Below, one piece after another: positions 49,293-59,314 of a stretch of 64,000 nucleotides of DNA. The first letter of the stretch is position 1. Each line of letters begins with the position of its first letter. Location of the stretch: positions 124,001-188,000 of the forward strand of contig NZ_NKTX01000002.1 of NCBI RefSeq assembly GCF_003207815.1. Reading direction: 5' to 3'. Under the pieces are notes generated by a model. It was not told where the DNA came from and ran no database searches. It saw only the letters and a program-made list of their open reading frames with translations. This stretch comes from Komagataeibacter oboediens (GTDB lineage Bacteria; Pseudomonadota; Alphaproteobacteria; Acetobacterales; Acetobacteraceae). A program made the position numbers and the translations under genes.

Positions 49293-50087
49293 ATGACCCA
49301 GCCCGCCATCTGCCCCTCCGTCGTGTCCATACCCCGTGGCAATGGGGGGGCATGGCGGATGGAGGTGCATGACAGGCTGGGATCGACATCCGACCTGTGC
49401 AAGAACCGGCTTGATGCAGGGCAGGGGGAGGACGGTCTCGCCATCCTGGCGCTGAAACAGACGGCGGGACGGGGCAGCCGGGGACGGGAATGGCATGATC
49501 CCGGTGGCAACCTGGCCCTGTCCATCATGCTGGTGGGACCCGGGGCGGTGGTGCCGGTGGGGCTGTGGCCGTTCATCGCCGGTCTGGCGCTGCATGACGC
49601 CATGGCAGGTTATGTTCCCCCGGGTCACGCGCTGGAACTGAAATGGCCCAATGACCTGCTGCTGGATGGCCGGAAGATGGCCGGTATCCTGATCGAGACC
49701 GGAACGGAAGGCGGCGTGTCATGGCAGGTGATCGGCATTGGTGCGAACCTGCGTGGCAGGCCTGATATCGCCGGCCGCGCGCTGTCCTGCCTGGCGGATT
49801 GCGGGGGAGACGTGCCTGCGGCGCCCGAGATGGCGCGCGCCCTGCTGCACCATCTTGACCTGTGGCTGGCGCGGTATGGCGCGCATGGCTTTGACGCCAT
49901 ACGCGCGGCCTGGCTGGAACGTGGGCACGCGATTGGCACCCCCATCCGGGTTGCGGCGGGAAACCAGCAGTTTACCGGCACGTTTGCAGGACTGGAGGAT
50001 GACGGTATCCTGCTGCTGCGTACGTCCGCGGGTGTGCGGCGCGTGGTGACGGGCGAGGTGCTGCTGGCCCCGGTGAACCGAGAATAA
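49293..50087 (+). CDS. birA: Biotin-[acetyl-CoA-carboxylase] ligase, class I
   Basis: A 264-residue biotin protein ligase. The biotinyl-AMP loop is GRGSRGREWHDPGGNLALS and the core motif is KWPNDLLLDGRKMAGILIE, followed by VIGIGANLRG. The C-terminal SH3-like domain is present (GTFAGLEDDGILLLRT). There is no N-terminal DNA-binding domain, so it cannot act as a repressor as in E. coli. It starts three bases after nuoN, the usual alphaproteobacterial order. Confidence 0.95.
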   Translation: MTQPAICPSVVSIPRGNGGAWRMEVHDRLGSTSDLCKNRLDAGQGEDGLAILALKQTAGRGSRGREWHDPGGNLALSIMLVGPGAVVPVGLWPFIAGLALHDAMAGYVPPGHALELKWPNDLLLDGRKMAGILIETGTEGGVSWQVIGIGANLRGRPDIAGRALSCLADCGGDVPAAPEMARALLHHLDLWLARYGAHGFDAIRAAWLERGHAIGTPIRVAAGNQQFTGTFAGLEDDGILLLRTSAGVRRVVTGEVLLAPVNRE

Positions 50088-50370
50088 TCGGCCCGGATCA
50101 AGGAAAGAGATTTAAGTTGGCGGGATTACATGATAATCCCGTGCAGGATTTTATGGCGAAAGGTGTCGAGCGCCGTCCCCCATCCGGGCCGGGGGATGCG
50201 CTGCTCCACCCGCGCCAGCAGGGCAGGCGGACCGGCGGCATGCTGGCGCCAGACAGGATTTTGGCCCCGACCGGGCTGACAGCAGGGCACGCAGATCGGC
50301 ACGGAACAGGCGTTCCGGGCCCATTTTTCAAACGCATCTGAAACAATGGTAACTGACACAGGATTTATTG
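50088..50370. other. birA-rnj intergenic region with two hairpins
   Basis: This is 283 bases without a recognisable gene. A perfect eight-pair stem cgggatta/taatcccg lies at 50121-50141, and a second stem joins agcgc and tcccc to their complements at 50169-50202. Neither has a T-run. In many alphaproteobacteria coaX (type III pantothenate kinase) lies at this position; I see no intact copy or clear fragment of it. The segment may be the leader of the RNase J message. Confidence 0.5.
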
Positions 50371-52014
50371 ATGAATGATATGACAGGCGTTTCATTCCTT
50401 CCGTTGGGCGGAACAGGCGAAATCGGCATGAACCTCAACCTGTACCGGCAGGGTGAGACATGGCTGGCGGTGGATTGTGGCATCGGCTTCAGCGGCAATG
50501 ATACGCCGGAGGCGGAGATCATCCTGCCTGATCCGGTTTTCATTGCCGAACGCAGGGACAGGCTGGCCGGTCTGGTCGTCACCCATGCGCATGAAGACCA
50601 TCTGGGCGCCATTGCCCATCTATGGCCGCAGCTTGGCTGCCCGGTCTATGTCACCCCGTTTGCCGCTGCCGTGCTGCGCCGCAAGCTGGGGGAGGCGGGC
50701 CTGCTGCAGCAGGTGCCCATCCATGTGGTGGCGCCCGGCAGCGCCTTTACGGTCGGGCCGTTTGACCTGCGTTTCGTCTCGGTCACGCATTCAGTGCCGG
50801 AATCACAGTCGCTGGTGCTGCGCACGCCGCAGGGCATCATTGTCCATACCGGTGACTGGAAGATCGATCCCGACCCGCAGGTCGGCCCCCCCACCGATCT
50901 TGAAACCTTCGCCGAACTGGGGCGCGAGGGCGTGCTGGCCATGGTGTGCGACAGCACCAATGTCCGTACCGAAGGTCCGTCCGCGTCCGAAGCCGACGTG
51001 CGGCGCGAGATGACGCGCCTCATCGCCTCGCTCGAGGGGCGGATTGCGGTCACCTGTTTCGCCAGTAACGTCGCCCGCGTGGAAACGCTGGCCATGGCGG
51101 CAAAGGCTGCTGGCCGCCGCGTTGCAGTGGTCGGGCGCAGCCTGCGCAACCTGGAGGTCGCGGCGCGCGAATGCGGTTACCTGTCGGACGTGCCGCATTT
51201 CCTGTCGGAACAGGACGCCAACTCCATCCCCGACAACCAGATCCTGCTGATCGTGACCGGCAGCCAGGGCGAACCCCGTTCGGCCCTGTCGCGCATCGCG
51301 GCTGACACCCACCCCAACATCGCGCTGGGTGAGGGGGACACGGTCATCTACAGCAGCCGCATGATCCCGGGGAACGAGCAGGCGGTGATCCAGGTGCAGG
51401 ACAGCCTGACCCGGCGTGGCGTGCATGTCATTACCGACAAGGACCACCTTGTGCACGTATCGGGCCATGCCACGGGTGGCGACGTGCGCAAGCTGTATGA
51501 TCTTGTGCGTCCGCGCTTCCTGATCCCGGTGCATGGCGAATGGCGTCACCTGACCGCCAATGCCGCCATTGCGCAGGAACTGAATATCGAACCCGTGCTG
51601 CTGGAAGACGGGGATATCCTCGACATCCGTGCCGACGGGGTCGAAATTGGCGATACTGCGCCCACCGGGCGGCTGGTGCTGGATGGCGGGCGTATCCTGC
51701 CCATGAATGGTGGCGTGCTGTCGGCACGGCGCCGGATGCTGTTCAACGGCATGGTGATGGGCAGCTTCGCGGTGGATGATGAAGGCTACCTGATCGGGGA
51801 TCCGAAGGTCAGCGCGCCGGGCCTGCTGGATGCTGACGACCCCGAGACGCAGCGCGTGACCGAGGAATTCGGCAATGCGCTGGATGAAATCCCCGATGAA
51901 CTGCGTGAAAACGACGCCACCTTCCGCGAAGCGGCCAAGACCGCCCTGCGCCGCGCACTGGGCCGCAAGCTGCAGAAGCGCCCGCTGGTGGATGTCCACC
52001 TGCTGCGGGTGTAA
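50371..52014 (+). CDS. rnj: Ribonuclease J
   Basis: A 547-residue metallo-beta-lactamase/beta-CASP nuclease. The metal site shows THAHEDHLGAIAH and IVHTGDWKID, with MVCDSTNV following. Beta-CASP motifs include GSQGEP, YSSRMIPGNE and HVSGHA, and IPVHGEWRHL is the final histidine motif. The C-terminal domain is complete. The enzyme matures and degrades RNA by 5' exo- and endonuclease action. The ATG at 50371 was used; an in-frame TTG lies just before it. A strong terminator follows. Confidence 0.95.
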   Translation: MNDMTGVSFLPLGGTGEIGMNLNLYRQGETWLAVDCGIGFSGNDTPEAEIILPDPVFIAERRDRLAGLVVTHAHEDHLGAIAHLWPQLGCPVYVTPFAAAVLRRKLGEAGLLQQVPIHVVAPGSAFTVGPFDLRFVSVTHSVPESQSLVLRTPQGIIVHTGDWKIDPDPQVGPPTDLETFAELGREGVLAMVCDSTNVRTEGPSASEADVRREMTRLIASLEGRIAVTCFASNVARVETLAMAAKAAGRRVAVVGRSLRNLEVAARECGYLSDVPHFLSEQDANSIPDNQILLIVTGSQGEPRSALSRIAADTHPNIALGEGDTVIYSSRMIPGNEQAVIQVQDSLTRRGVHVITDKDHLVHVSGHATGGDVRKLYDLVRPRFLIPVHGEWRHLTANAAIAQELNIEPVLLEDGDILDIRADGVEIGDTAPTGRLVLDGGRILPMNGGVLSARRRMLFNGMVMGSFAVDDEGYLIGDPKVSAPGLLDADDPETQRVTEEFGNALDEIPDELRENDATFREAAKTALRRALGRKLQKRPLVDVHLLRV

Positions 52015-52044
52015 GGGGCTGCGGGCAGGGGCCGCAAATGATTA

Positions 52045-52083
52045 TGGCAGGGAACGGACGGGCCGTTTCCTGCCATTTTTTTT
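52045..52083 (+). terminator. Rho-independent terminator of rnj
   Basis: A 12-pair stem with arms ggcagggaacgg and ccgtttcctgcc (one G-U pair) and a five-base loop is followed by eight T residues. Confidence 0.92.
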
Positions 52084-52323
52084 GGTACGTTTTCCCTAAA
52101 CCCGGCGTTTTTCTGTGCAACCAGATTTGCCTGCGCAGCTTACGCCCCGGACGTCGCTGCCGCCATGCCCCCTCACGCGGATGTTTTCGCTTCGGGGGGC
52201 TTTGTCCATCACGCTTCGGTGTGGCGCGGGGAGGGGACACGCACATGCCCCATTCCACGGGCGTTGTGATTGGTTTAGGGTCCGCAGCATTATCGGTTCT
52301 CATACTTCAAGGTTCATACGGAT
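52084..52323 (+). other. Leader region before proS
   Basis: About 240 bases between the rnj terminator and proS. It must hold the promoter of the proS-lol group, but no clear -35/-10 pair stands out. An ATG at 52245 has a GGGGAGGGG site upstream, but its frame soon runs into proS in another phase. I see no T-box-like or other known RNA element. Confidence 0.4.
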
Positions 52324-53646
52324 ATGCGTCTGTCCCGCAGTTTTCTGCCGACCCTCAAGGAAAATCCGGCCGAGGCCCAGATCACGTCCCACCGGCTCAT
52401 GCTGCGTGCGGGCATGATTCGCCAGACCGCGGCAGGTATCTATGCCTGGCTGCCGGTGGGCCTGCGGGTGCTGCGCAACATTGCGAACATCGTGCGCCAC
52501 GAGCAGGACGCCGTGGGCGCGCAGGAACTGCTGATGCCCACCATGCAGTCAGCCGACCTGTGGAAGCGCTCGGGCCGGTATGACGCCTATGGCCCGGAAA
52601 TGCTGCGCATCCGTGACCGCCATGAACGCGACATGCTGTTCGGTCCGACCAATGAGGAAATGATAACCGACCTGTTCGGTCAGGCGGTCAAGTCCTACAA
52701 GGAACTGCCGCAGGTTCTGTACCAGATCCAGTGGAAGTTCCGTGACGAGGTCCGCCCCCGTTTCGGCGTGATGCGTGGGCGTGAGTTCTACATGAAGGAC
52801 GCCTACAGCTTCGACCTTGATCACGACTCTGCCGTCGATACCTATCGCCGCATGATGCTGGCCTACCTGCGCACGTTCCAGCGCCTTGGCGTCCGCGCGA
52901 TTCCCATGCGGGCCGATACCGGGCCGATCGGTGGCGAACTGAGCCACGAATTCCTGATCCTGGCCCCCACGGGGGAAAGCGGCGTGTTCTTCGACAGCGC
53001 GCTGGAGGACCAGGACTGGCTGGGTGAAAACGTGGATGTGACCAGCCGGGACTCGCTTGAGAAGTTCTTCACCGGCATGACCGCGTTCTATGCCGCGACG
53101 GACGAAATGCATGATGCGGATGCATGGGCAAAGGTGCCCGCCGAACGCCAGCGCGAGGGGCGCGGCATCGAGGTCGGGCATATCTTCAACTTCGGGCGCA
53201 AGTATACCGAGTCCATGGATATTGCCGTAAGTGGTCCCGACGGCGCACCGCTGTATCCGGAAATGGGGTCGTACGGCATCGGCGTCTCGCGCCTTGTCGC
53301 GGCGATCATCGAGGCCAGCCATGATGATAACGGCATCATCTGGCCGGCATCCGTCGCCCCCTTCCGGGCCGTCATCATCAACCTGAAGAATGGTGATGCG
53401 CAGTGCGACGCCATCTGTGAAAAGTTGTACGCGGCAGCCCCTGACGACCTGCTGTATGATGACCGCGCCGAGCGCGCGGGCGCGAAGTTTGCCGATGCCG
53501 ACCTGCTGGGCCATCCGTTGCAGCTGATTGTCGGCCCGCGCGGGGCGAAGGATGGCAAGGTGGAAGTCAAGGACCGCCGCACGGGTGAACGCACGGAGGA
53601 AACGGTGGACGCTGCACTGGCCCTTATCGCGAAAATCCGCACCTGA
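52324..53646 (+). CDS. proS: Prolyl-tRNA synthetase, short alphaproteobacterial type
   Basis: A 440-residue class II synthetase lacking the roughly 180-residue editing insertion of E. coli ProRS, as is usual in alphaproteobacteria. Motif 1 region: [20 protein letters not shown]. Motif 2: [20 protein letters not shown]. Motif 3: [16 protein letters not shown]. The C-terminal anticodon-binding domain starts near residue 345. The stop overlaps the start of the lolC/E-like gene by one base. Confidence 0.96.
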   Translation: MRLSRSFLPTLKENPAEAQITSHRLMLRAGMIRQTAAGIYAWLPVGLRVLRNIANIVRHEQDAVGAQELLMPTMQSADLWKRSGRYDAYGPEMLRIRDRHERDMLFGPTNEEMITDLFGQAVKSYKELPQVLYQIQWKFRDEVRPRFGVMRGREFYMKDAYSFDLDHDSAVDTYRRMMLAYLRTFQRLGVRAIPMRADTGPIGGELSHEFLILAPTGESGVFFDSALEDQDWLGENVDVTSRDSLEKFFTGMTAFYAATDEMHDADAWAKVPAERQREGRGIEVGHIFNFGRKYTESMDIAVSGPDGAPLYPEMGSYGIGVSRLVAAIIEASHDDNGIIWPASVAPFRAVIINLKNGDAQCDAICEKLYAAAPDDLLYDDRAERAGAKFADADLLGHPLQLIVGPRGAKDGKVEVKDRRTGERTEETVDAALALIAKIRT

Positions 53647-54890
53647 TGTTTGGTCCCTTCGAGCGGATGGTCGCCGGGCGGTACCTGCATGCCCGGCGGG
53701 GGGAGCGGTTCGTGTCCGTCATCGCGATCTTCTCGCTTGTGGGGATTGCGCTGGGTGTTGCTACGCTGATCATCGTCATGTCGGTCATGAACGGGTTCAA
53801 GGCCGACCTGCTGGGGCGGATTCTCGGGCTGAATGGCGATCTCAGCGTATTCGGCGTCACGCGCACCATCAGCGATTATGATGATGTGGCGGCCCGGGTG
53901 CGCAGGGTGCCCGGTGTCGTATCGGCGGCCCCGCTGGTTGAATCGCAGGTGCTGCTCAATTCCGGCAGCTACAATGCCGGCGGGCTGGTGCGCGGCATGA
54001 CGCAGGCCGATTTGCTGGGGCTGCATGAAATCAGCGACAATCTTGTGGCGGGGGCCCTGGATGATTTTGGCGGGGATGACACCATCATCGTCGGTACCAC
54101 GCTGGCTGAACGCGCAGGGCTGACGGTTGGCGGCAGGCTGACGCTAGTCTCCCCCCAGGGGGCGGCGACGGCGTTTGGCACCATGCCCCGCGTGCGCGCC
54201 TATCGCGTGGTGGCCATATTCGACGCGGGCGTGAATGACTACAACGCCAGCTATGTCTTCCTGCCACTGCATGCCGCACAGGTGTATTTCCAGATGCCGG
54301 GGCAGGTGACGCAGGTGCAGATCATGACCCGGGACGCGGAAAACGTGATTCCGGTCCGTCAGGCGATCGAGAAAGCCATGGATGGCAACGTGCGCGTGAT
54401 GGACTGGACACAGACCAACAATGCCTTCTTCGGCGCGGTACAGGTGGAACAGAACGTGATGTTCCTGATCCTGACGTTGATCATCCTTGTCGCGGCCTTC
54501 AACGTGATTTCGTCGCTGATCATGATGGTCAAGGACAAGAGCGCAGATATCGCCGTGCTGCGCACGCTGGGGGCGACACGTGGGGCAATCATGCGCATCT
54601 TCCTCATGTGCGGGGCATCCGTGGGGGTGACGGGCACGTTCGCCGGTACGGGGCTTGGCATCGTGTTCTGCATGAATATCGAACATATCCGCCAGCTTCT
54701 GCAGCGGATTACCGGCACCAACCTTTTCAATCCCGAGGTCTATTACCTTGAACACCTGCCATCCAAACTGATCTGGTCGCAGGTGATCGAGGTGATCGCG
54801 ATGGCGTTGGTGCTGTCGCTGCTGGCGACGCTGTACCCGTCATGGCGGGCGGCGAAGACGGACCCGGTGGAGGCCCTGCGCCATGAGTGA
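53646..54890 (+). CDS. lolC: Lipoprotein-releasing ABC transporter permease (LolC/LolE family)
   Basis: A 414-residue inner-membrane protein. An N-terminal TM helix ([20 protein letters not shown]) is followed by a large periplasmic domain and three C-terminal TM helices in the FtsX-like pattern ([20 protein letters not shown]). It also shows [20 protein letters not shown], typical of LolC/E. Only one permease gene is present, as in many alphaproteobacteria, so it may form a homodimer with LolD. Overlaps with proS and lolD suggest an operon. Confidence 0.93.
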   Translation: MFGPFERMVAGRYLHARRGERFVSVIAIFSLVGIALGVATLIIVMSVMNGFKADLLGRILGLNGDLSVFGVTRTISDYDDVAARVRRVPGVVSAAPLVESQVLLNSGSYNAGGLVRGMTQADLLGLHEISDNLVAGALDDFGGDDTIIVGTTLAERAGLTVGGRLTLVSPQGAATAFGTMPRVRAYRVVAIFDAGVNDYNASYVFLPLHAAQVYFQMPGQVTQVQIMTRDAENVIPVRQAIEKAMDGNVRVMDWTQTNNAFFGAVQVEQNVMFLILTLIILVAAFNVISSLIMMVKDKSADIAVLRTLGATRGAIMRIFLMCGASVGVTGTFAGTGLGIVFCMNIEHIRQLLQRITGTNLFNPEVYYLEHLPSKLIWSQVIEVIAMALVLSLLATLYPSWRAAKTDPVEALRHE

Positions 54891-55593
54891 CGTCCTGAGT
54901 GTGGATGCCGCCCCCCTGCGTATGGACGGCGTGGCGCGCCGGTATGTCAGCGGGGAGGAAACGCTGGATGTGCTGCGTGGCGCTGACCTGACGCTGCACC
55001 CCGGTGAAATCGTGGCCCTGGTGGCGCCATCGGGCACGGGCAAGTCCACGCTGCTGCATCTGGCGGGACTGCTGGAGCACCCGGATGCGGGCTGCGTCAT
55101 GGTGGCGGGGCAGGACACGGGCGCGCTGACGGATGCCCGGCGCACCGAAATCCGGCGTGACCGGATCGGGTTCGTGTACCAGTTCCATCACCTGCTGGCT
55201 GAATTTAGTGCCCGCGAAAACGTCATGCTGCCGCAGATGATCGCGGGTGTTGCGCGCAAGGCGGCGCGTGCGCGGGCCGATGAACTGCTGGGCCTGTTCG
55301 GGCTGGGGCACCGGCTGGATCACCTGCCGGGCAAGCTGTCGGGGGGCGAGAAGCAGCGCGTGGCCATTGCCCGTGCGCTGGCCAACCGCCCGCATGTCCT
55401 GCTGGCGGATGAACCGACGGGTAATCTGGACGTGCATACGTCTGATGCAGTGTTTGACGCGCTGCTGGAAACCGTGTGGGCCCATGGGGTCGCTGCCCTG
55501 ATCGCGACCCATAACATGGACCTCGCCCGCCGCATGGACCGGATCGTGACCCTGCGGGACGGGCTGGTTGTGCCTGTCGTTCCCGCTGCCTGA
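54883..55593 (+). CDS. lolD: Lipoprotein-releasing system ATPase LolD
   Basis: A 236-residue ABC ATPase. Walker A is [15 protein letters not shown], the signature is [15 protein letters not shown] and Walker B is [12 protein letters not shown]. It provides energy to extract lipoproteins from the inner membrane for transfer to LolA. The start lies eight bases inside the end of the permease gene. A copy of the dispersed repeat follows 13 bases after the stop. Confidence 0.94.
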   Translation: MSDVLSVDAAPLRMDGVARRYVSGEETLDVLRGADLTLHPGEIVALVAPSGTGKSTLLHLAGLLEHPDAGCVMVAGQDTGALTDARRTEIRRDRIGFVYQFHHLLAEFSARENVMLPQMIAGVARKAARARADELLGLFGLGHRLDHLPGKLSGGEKQRVAIARALANRPHVLLADEPTGNLDVHTSDAVFDALLETVWAHGVAALIATHNMDLARRMDRIVTLRDGLVVPVVPAA

Positions 55594-55606
55594 AAAGCCG
55601 TAAAGG

Positions 55607-55682
55607 GGTTTTGGTGAAGCTTCTTCAAAAAGCTTCAGAGAATATTGCTTTTTTGAAAAAAGGCGGCGCCCGGAAACTTTTA
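55607..55682 (+). repeat. Dispersed structured intergenic repeat, copy B
   Basis: It begins ggttttggtgaagctt, holds the perfect hairpin gaagctt/aagcttc, then an A/T-rich centre, and ends aggcggcgcccggaaactttt. The block order matches copy A at 23461-23533, which is in the opposite orientation. It sits just after lolD and may work as a terminator or REP-like element. Confidence 0.75.
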
Positions 55683-55760
55683 TCATTTTCAGGGGGAGGC
55701 AGGTCACGCCCCGCGCATGGGGGCGTGCGAATCAGATGCGGTGTGGGGTAGGATGCGGCC

Positions 55761-58700
55761 ATGTCCCATGCCGATTTCGTTCACCTGCGTGTCCATTCCG
55801 CCTATTCCCTCAGCCAGGGGGCCATCCGCGTGCCCGAACTGGTGGCGCTGGCGCATGACATGCGCATGCCCGCCGTCGCCATTACGGATACGGGCAATAT
55901 GTTCGGCGCGCTGGAGTTTTCGCAATATTGCGGCAAGAAGGGCGTGCAGCCCATCATCGGCTGCCAGATCGGCCTGCCGTCGCGCAGTGACAAGCCCGGC
56001 AGCCCGGCGGAGCCCGTCGTCCTGCTGGCGCGCAATGCGGAAGGGCTGGCCAACCTGCAGTTCCTGTCCTCCTCGGGGTTCCTGCAGCACGAAACGGATG
56101 AACCGACCGTGCCGGTGGAACTGCTGTGCGAACGCGCGGGCGGGCTGTTCCTGCTGACGGGCGGCAGCCGGGGGCCATTATTCCACATGCTGGCCGAGGG
56201 GCAGGAGAGGGAGGCCGCGCGCCTCATGGACCGCCTGCATGAAGCCTATGGCAGCCATATGGCGGTGGAACTGCACCGCCATGGACAGGCGGCGGAACGC
56301 GCGGTGGAACCAGGCATGATCGCCATGGCCGACCGCATGGGACTGCCGCTGGTGGCCACCAATGAATGTTTTTTTCCGAAACCGGATATGTACGAGGCGC
56401 ATGATGCGCTGCTGTGTATTGCGCAGGGCCGCACCATGGCCGAACGCGACCGCTGGCGGGTGACGCCCGAACACTGGTTCAAGCCGCCGGAGGTCATGCG
56501 CGAACTGTTCGCCGACCTGCCCGAAGCATGCGACAACACGCTGGATATCGCGCGCTGCTGCGCCATTGCGGTGGAAACGCGCAAGCCCCTGCTGCCGGTC
56601 TGCCCCAAGGTGGAAGAAGGACAGACCGAAGAGCAGACATTGCGGCATATGGCGGTGACCGGCCTGAAGAACCGCCTGTCGCGCATGACTGTCGATGACG
56701 AAACGCGCACGAAATACGAAGAGCGCCTGGCATTCGAACTCGACATCATCGCCCAGATGGGCTTCCCCGGTTATTTCATGATCGTGGCCGACTTCATCCA
56801 GTGGGCCAAGGCGCACGACATTCCCGTGGGACCGGGGCGTGGGTCGGGGGCCGGGTCGCTGGCGGCATGGGCGCTGACCATTACCGATATCGACCCCATT
56901 CCCTTCAACCTGCTGTTCGAACGCTTCCTCAACCCCGAACGTGTGTCGATGCCTGACTTCGACATCGACTTCTGCCAGGACCGGCGTGATGAGGTCATCC
57001 GCTACGTCCGCAATGAATATGGTCCCGACCGCGTGGCCCAGATCATCACGTTCGGTAAGCTGCAGGCGCGCGCGGCGGTGCGTGACGTGGGGCGCGTGCT
57101 GGGCCTGCCGTTTGGCATGGTCAACCGCGTGGCGGAGCTGATTCCCAACAATCCCGCCCAGCCGGTGACGCTGAAGCAGGCGATCGAGGGCGAGCCGCGC
57201 CTGCAGGAAATGCGCGACGAGGACGAGGCCATCCGCCGCCTGCTGGAAATCGGCCAGCAGCTGGAAGGCCTGTTCCGCCACGCCAGCACCCACGCGGCCG
57301 GCGTGGTGATTGGCGACCGCGAACTGGTGGAACTGGTGCCGCTGTACCGCGACCCCAAGAGTGACATGCTGGTCACGCAGTACAACATGAAGTTCGTGGA
57401 GCAGGCGGGGCTGGTCAAATTCGACTTCCTCGGCCTGACCACGCTGACCATCCTGCAACGCGCGGTGCAGTTCCTGCATGGCATGGGGATCGAGGTTGAC
57501 CTGTCGGCCCTGCCGCTGGATGACGAACTGACCTACGACATGCTGGCGCGTGGTGATACGGGGGGCGTGTTCCAGTTTGAAGGCGCGGGCATGCGCGACG
57601 TGCTCAAGCAGATGCGCCCGACCCGGCTGGAGGACCTGATCGCCGCCGTGGCGCTGTACCGTCCCGGCCCCATGGCCAACATTCCCGATTACTGCCGGCG
57701 CAAGCATGGCGAGCCGTGGGAGCCACCGCACGAGGAGATCCGCGATATCCTCGAAGAGACCTACGGCATCATGGTCTATCAGGAACAGGTCATGCAGATC
57801 GCCCAGAAAATGGCGGGCTACAGCCTGGGCGGGGCCGACCTGCTGCGGCGCGCCATGGGCAAGAAGATCCGCGCGGAAATGGACCGCCAGCGCGTGATCT
57901 TTACCGAAGGGGCGATGAAGCGCGGCATCGAGCGCGAAAAGGCCGCCGAGGTATTCGACCTCATGGCCAAGTTCGCCGATTACGGGTTCAACAAATCCCA
58001 TGCTGCCGCCTACGCTCTGGTGTCGTACCAGACAGCGTGGATGAAGGCGAACCACCCGGTTGCCTTCATTGCCGCGTGCATGTCCCTTGCGCGTGAAAAG
58101 ACCGACAAGCTGGCGGGGCTGCGGCAGGAAGCGGACAGGCTGGGCATTCCGCTGCTGCCGCCCGACATCAATGCTTCCGGCGCGGATTTCACGGTGGAAA
58201 AAATGCCCGACGGCCAGACCTATGGCATCCGCTACGCGCTGGCGGCGGTCAAGAAGGTGGGGCTGAGCGCCATGCAGTCGCTGGTGGCGGTGCGTGGTGA
58301 CAGGCCATTCAGGGATCTGGAGGATCTGGCCGCGCGTCTTGACCCCCGGCAGGTCAACAAGATGCAGCTGGAAAACCTGGCCCGCGCGGGGGCGTTCGAT
58401 ACCATCTTGCCCAACCGTGCGCAGGCCTGCGGGGCGGCGGAAACCGTCATGCGGCGCGCGCAGGCCAATGCACAGGAAGCGGCCAGCGGCCAGATCGGCC
58501 TGTTTGGCGGTGGCGGCAGCGCACCGGCCCAGCGTGAACCGCTGCGCCTGCCGCGCTGCGCCGACTGGCCTGAATTCGAACGGCTGAACATGGAAGCGGA
58601 CGCCATCGGCTTCCATCTGACAGGGCATCCGCTGGATTCCTATGGTCCGCTCATGCGTAGGTTGGGCGCGGTCAGGGCCACGGGGCTGGAGGCGGCGGCA

Positions 58701-59195
58701 CAGGCGGGCATCGGCCGCGTCAAGATCGCGGGCTGCGTGGTGGACCGAAAGGAACGCCCCACACGCACGGGCAACAAGATGGCGTGGGTGCGCCTGTCCG
58801 ATGCATCTGGCGGGTGCGAGATCACGTTCTTTTCCGAAGTGCTGTCGCGGTCGCGCGAAATCCTGGTGGCGGGCAATGCGGTGGTTGTCTCGGCGGATCT
58901 GAAGATGGATGGCGAAGCACTGCGCATCACCGCGTCCGACGTGATGGAACTGGAACAGGCGGCGGCGGAAGCGGCGGCCGAACTGCGCATATGGTTCGAC
59001 CGGGCGGATGCGCTGGAACCGATCCGTGACGTGCTGCAGGGCAATGGCAACGGGCGGGGGCGGGTGATCCTGCTACCATCGGTTGCGGAAACGCGCGACG
59101 TGGAACTGACGCTGGCCGAACGCTACCGTGTGACGCCACGTGTGGCGCAGATGATCAAGGCCATCGAAGGCGTGGGTAAAGTGGAACAGTTCTAG
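55761..59195 (+). CDS. dnaE: DNA polymerase III alpha subunit
   Basis: A 1144-residue replicative polymerase of the DnaE1 type. The N-terminal PHP domain starts FVHLRVHSAYSLSQGAIR. The palm shows GPGRGSGAGSLAAWAL and the catalytic aspartates of PDFDIDF (Asp399, Asp401, Asp403). The third catalytic region is in KFDFLGLTTLTIL. The tail has a helix-hairpin-helix part and an OB-fold (RVKIAGCVVDRKERPTR). It works in the holoenzyme with the clamp and epsilon subunit. The ATG lies seven bases after GGAT. The lol-dnaE order is common in alphaproteobacteria. Confidence 0.97.
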   Translation: MSHADFVHLRVHSAYSLSQGAIRVPELVALAHDMRMPAVAITDTGNMFGALEFSQYCGKKGVQPIIGCQIGLPSRSDKPGSPAEPVVLLARNAEGLANLQFLSSSGFLQHETDEPTVPVELLCERAGGLFLLTGGSRGPLFHMLAEGQEREAARLMDRLHEAYGSHMAVELHRHGQAAERAVEPGMIAMADRMGLPLVATNECFFPKPDMYEAHDALLCIAQGRTMAERDRWRVTPEHWFKPPEVMRELFADLPEACDNTLDIARCCAIAVETRKPLLPVCPKVEEGQTEEQTLRHMAVTGLKNRLSRMTVDDETRTKYEERLAFELDIIAQMGFPGYFMIVADFIQWAKAHDIPVGPGRGSGAGSLAAWALTITDIDPIPFNLLFERFLNPERVSMPDFDIDFCQDRRDEVIRYVRNEYGPDRVAQIITFGKLQARAAVRDVGRVLGLPFGMVNRVAELIPNNPAQPVTLKQAIEGEPRLQEMRDEDEAIRRLLEIGQQLEGLFRHASTHAAGVVIGDRELVELVPLYRDPKSDMLVTQYNMKFVEQAGLVKFDFLGLTTLTILQRAVQFLHGMGIEVDLSALPLDDELTYDMLARGDTGGVFQFEGAGMRDVLKQMRPTRLEDLIAAVALYRPGPMANIPDYCRRKHGEPWEPPHEEIRDILEETYGIMVYQEQVMQIAQKMAGYSLGGADLLRRAMGKKIRAEMDRQRVIFTEGAMKRGIEREKAAEVFDLMAKFADYGFNKSHAAAYALVSYQTAWMKANHPVAFIAACMSLAREKTDKLAGLRQEADRLGIPLLPPDINASGADFTVEKMPDGQTYGIRYALAAVKKVGLSAMQSLVAVRGDRPFRDLEDLAARLDPRQVNKMQLENLARAGAFDTILPNRAQACGAAETVMRRAQANAQEAASGQIGLFGGGGSAPAQREPLRLPRCADWPEFERLNMEADAIGFHLTGHPLDSYGPLMRRLGAVRATGLEAAAQAGIGRVKIAGCVVDRKERPTRTGNKMAWVRLSDASGGCEITFFSEVLSRSREILVAGNAVVVSADLKMDGEALRITASDVMELEQAAAEAAAELRIWFDRADALEPIRDVLQGNGNGRGRVILLPSVAETRDVELTLAERYRVTPRVAQMIKAIEGVGKVEQF

Positions 59196-59240
59196 GCCCG
59201 TAGCCAAAGCGCGGGCAGGGATGTCATGAACCTTGCATGT

Positions 59241-59281
59241 GCGGGGCTGCGGTGTCATACGCAACCCCTGCCTGTTTTTTT
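59241..59281 (+). terminator. Terminator-like hairpin between dnaE and metX
   Basis: A gcgggg/cccctgc stem (one G-U pair) and an inner tgcg/cgca stem are followed by seven T residues. It ends only 33 bases before the metX ATG. It could end the dnaE transcript. Since a metX promoter would hardly fit after it, it could also be an attenuator in the metX leader. Confidence 0.7.
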
Positions 59282-59314
59282 CATTGTCCCTGTCGACGCA
59301 ATGCCGGATACAGA

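Noticed and set aside
47850-49628. Minus-strand frame of about 590 codons across nuoN and birA
   Set aside because: His/Arg/Gln-rich shadow composition; it covers two genes that are certain on the plus strand, and it is not a hidden nuoM.
52245-52583. ORF with a GGGGAGGGG site and signal-peptide-like start before proS
   Set aside because: After about 26 codons it runs out of phase through proS and has shadow composition. At most it is a chance site in the leader.
56178-58628. Minus-strand frame of about 800 codons within dnaE
   Set aside because: Antisense shadow of the polymerase with low-complexity His/Arg-rich content and no start signal.
59196-59314. SAM-II-type riboswitch before metX
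   Set aside because: The expected conserved core and pseudoknot sequences are not visible; only a small stem and a terminator-like hairpin are present.
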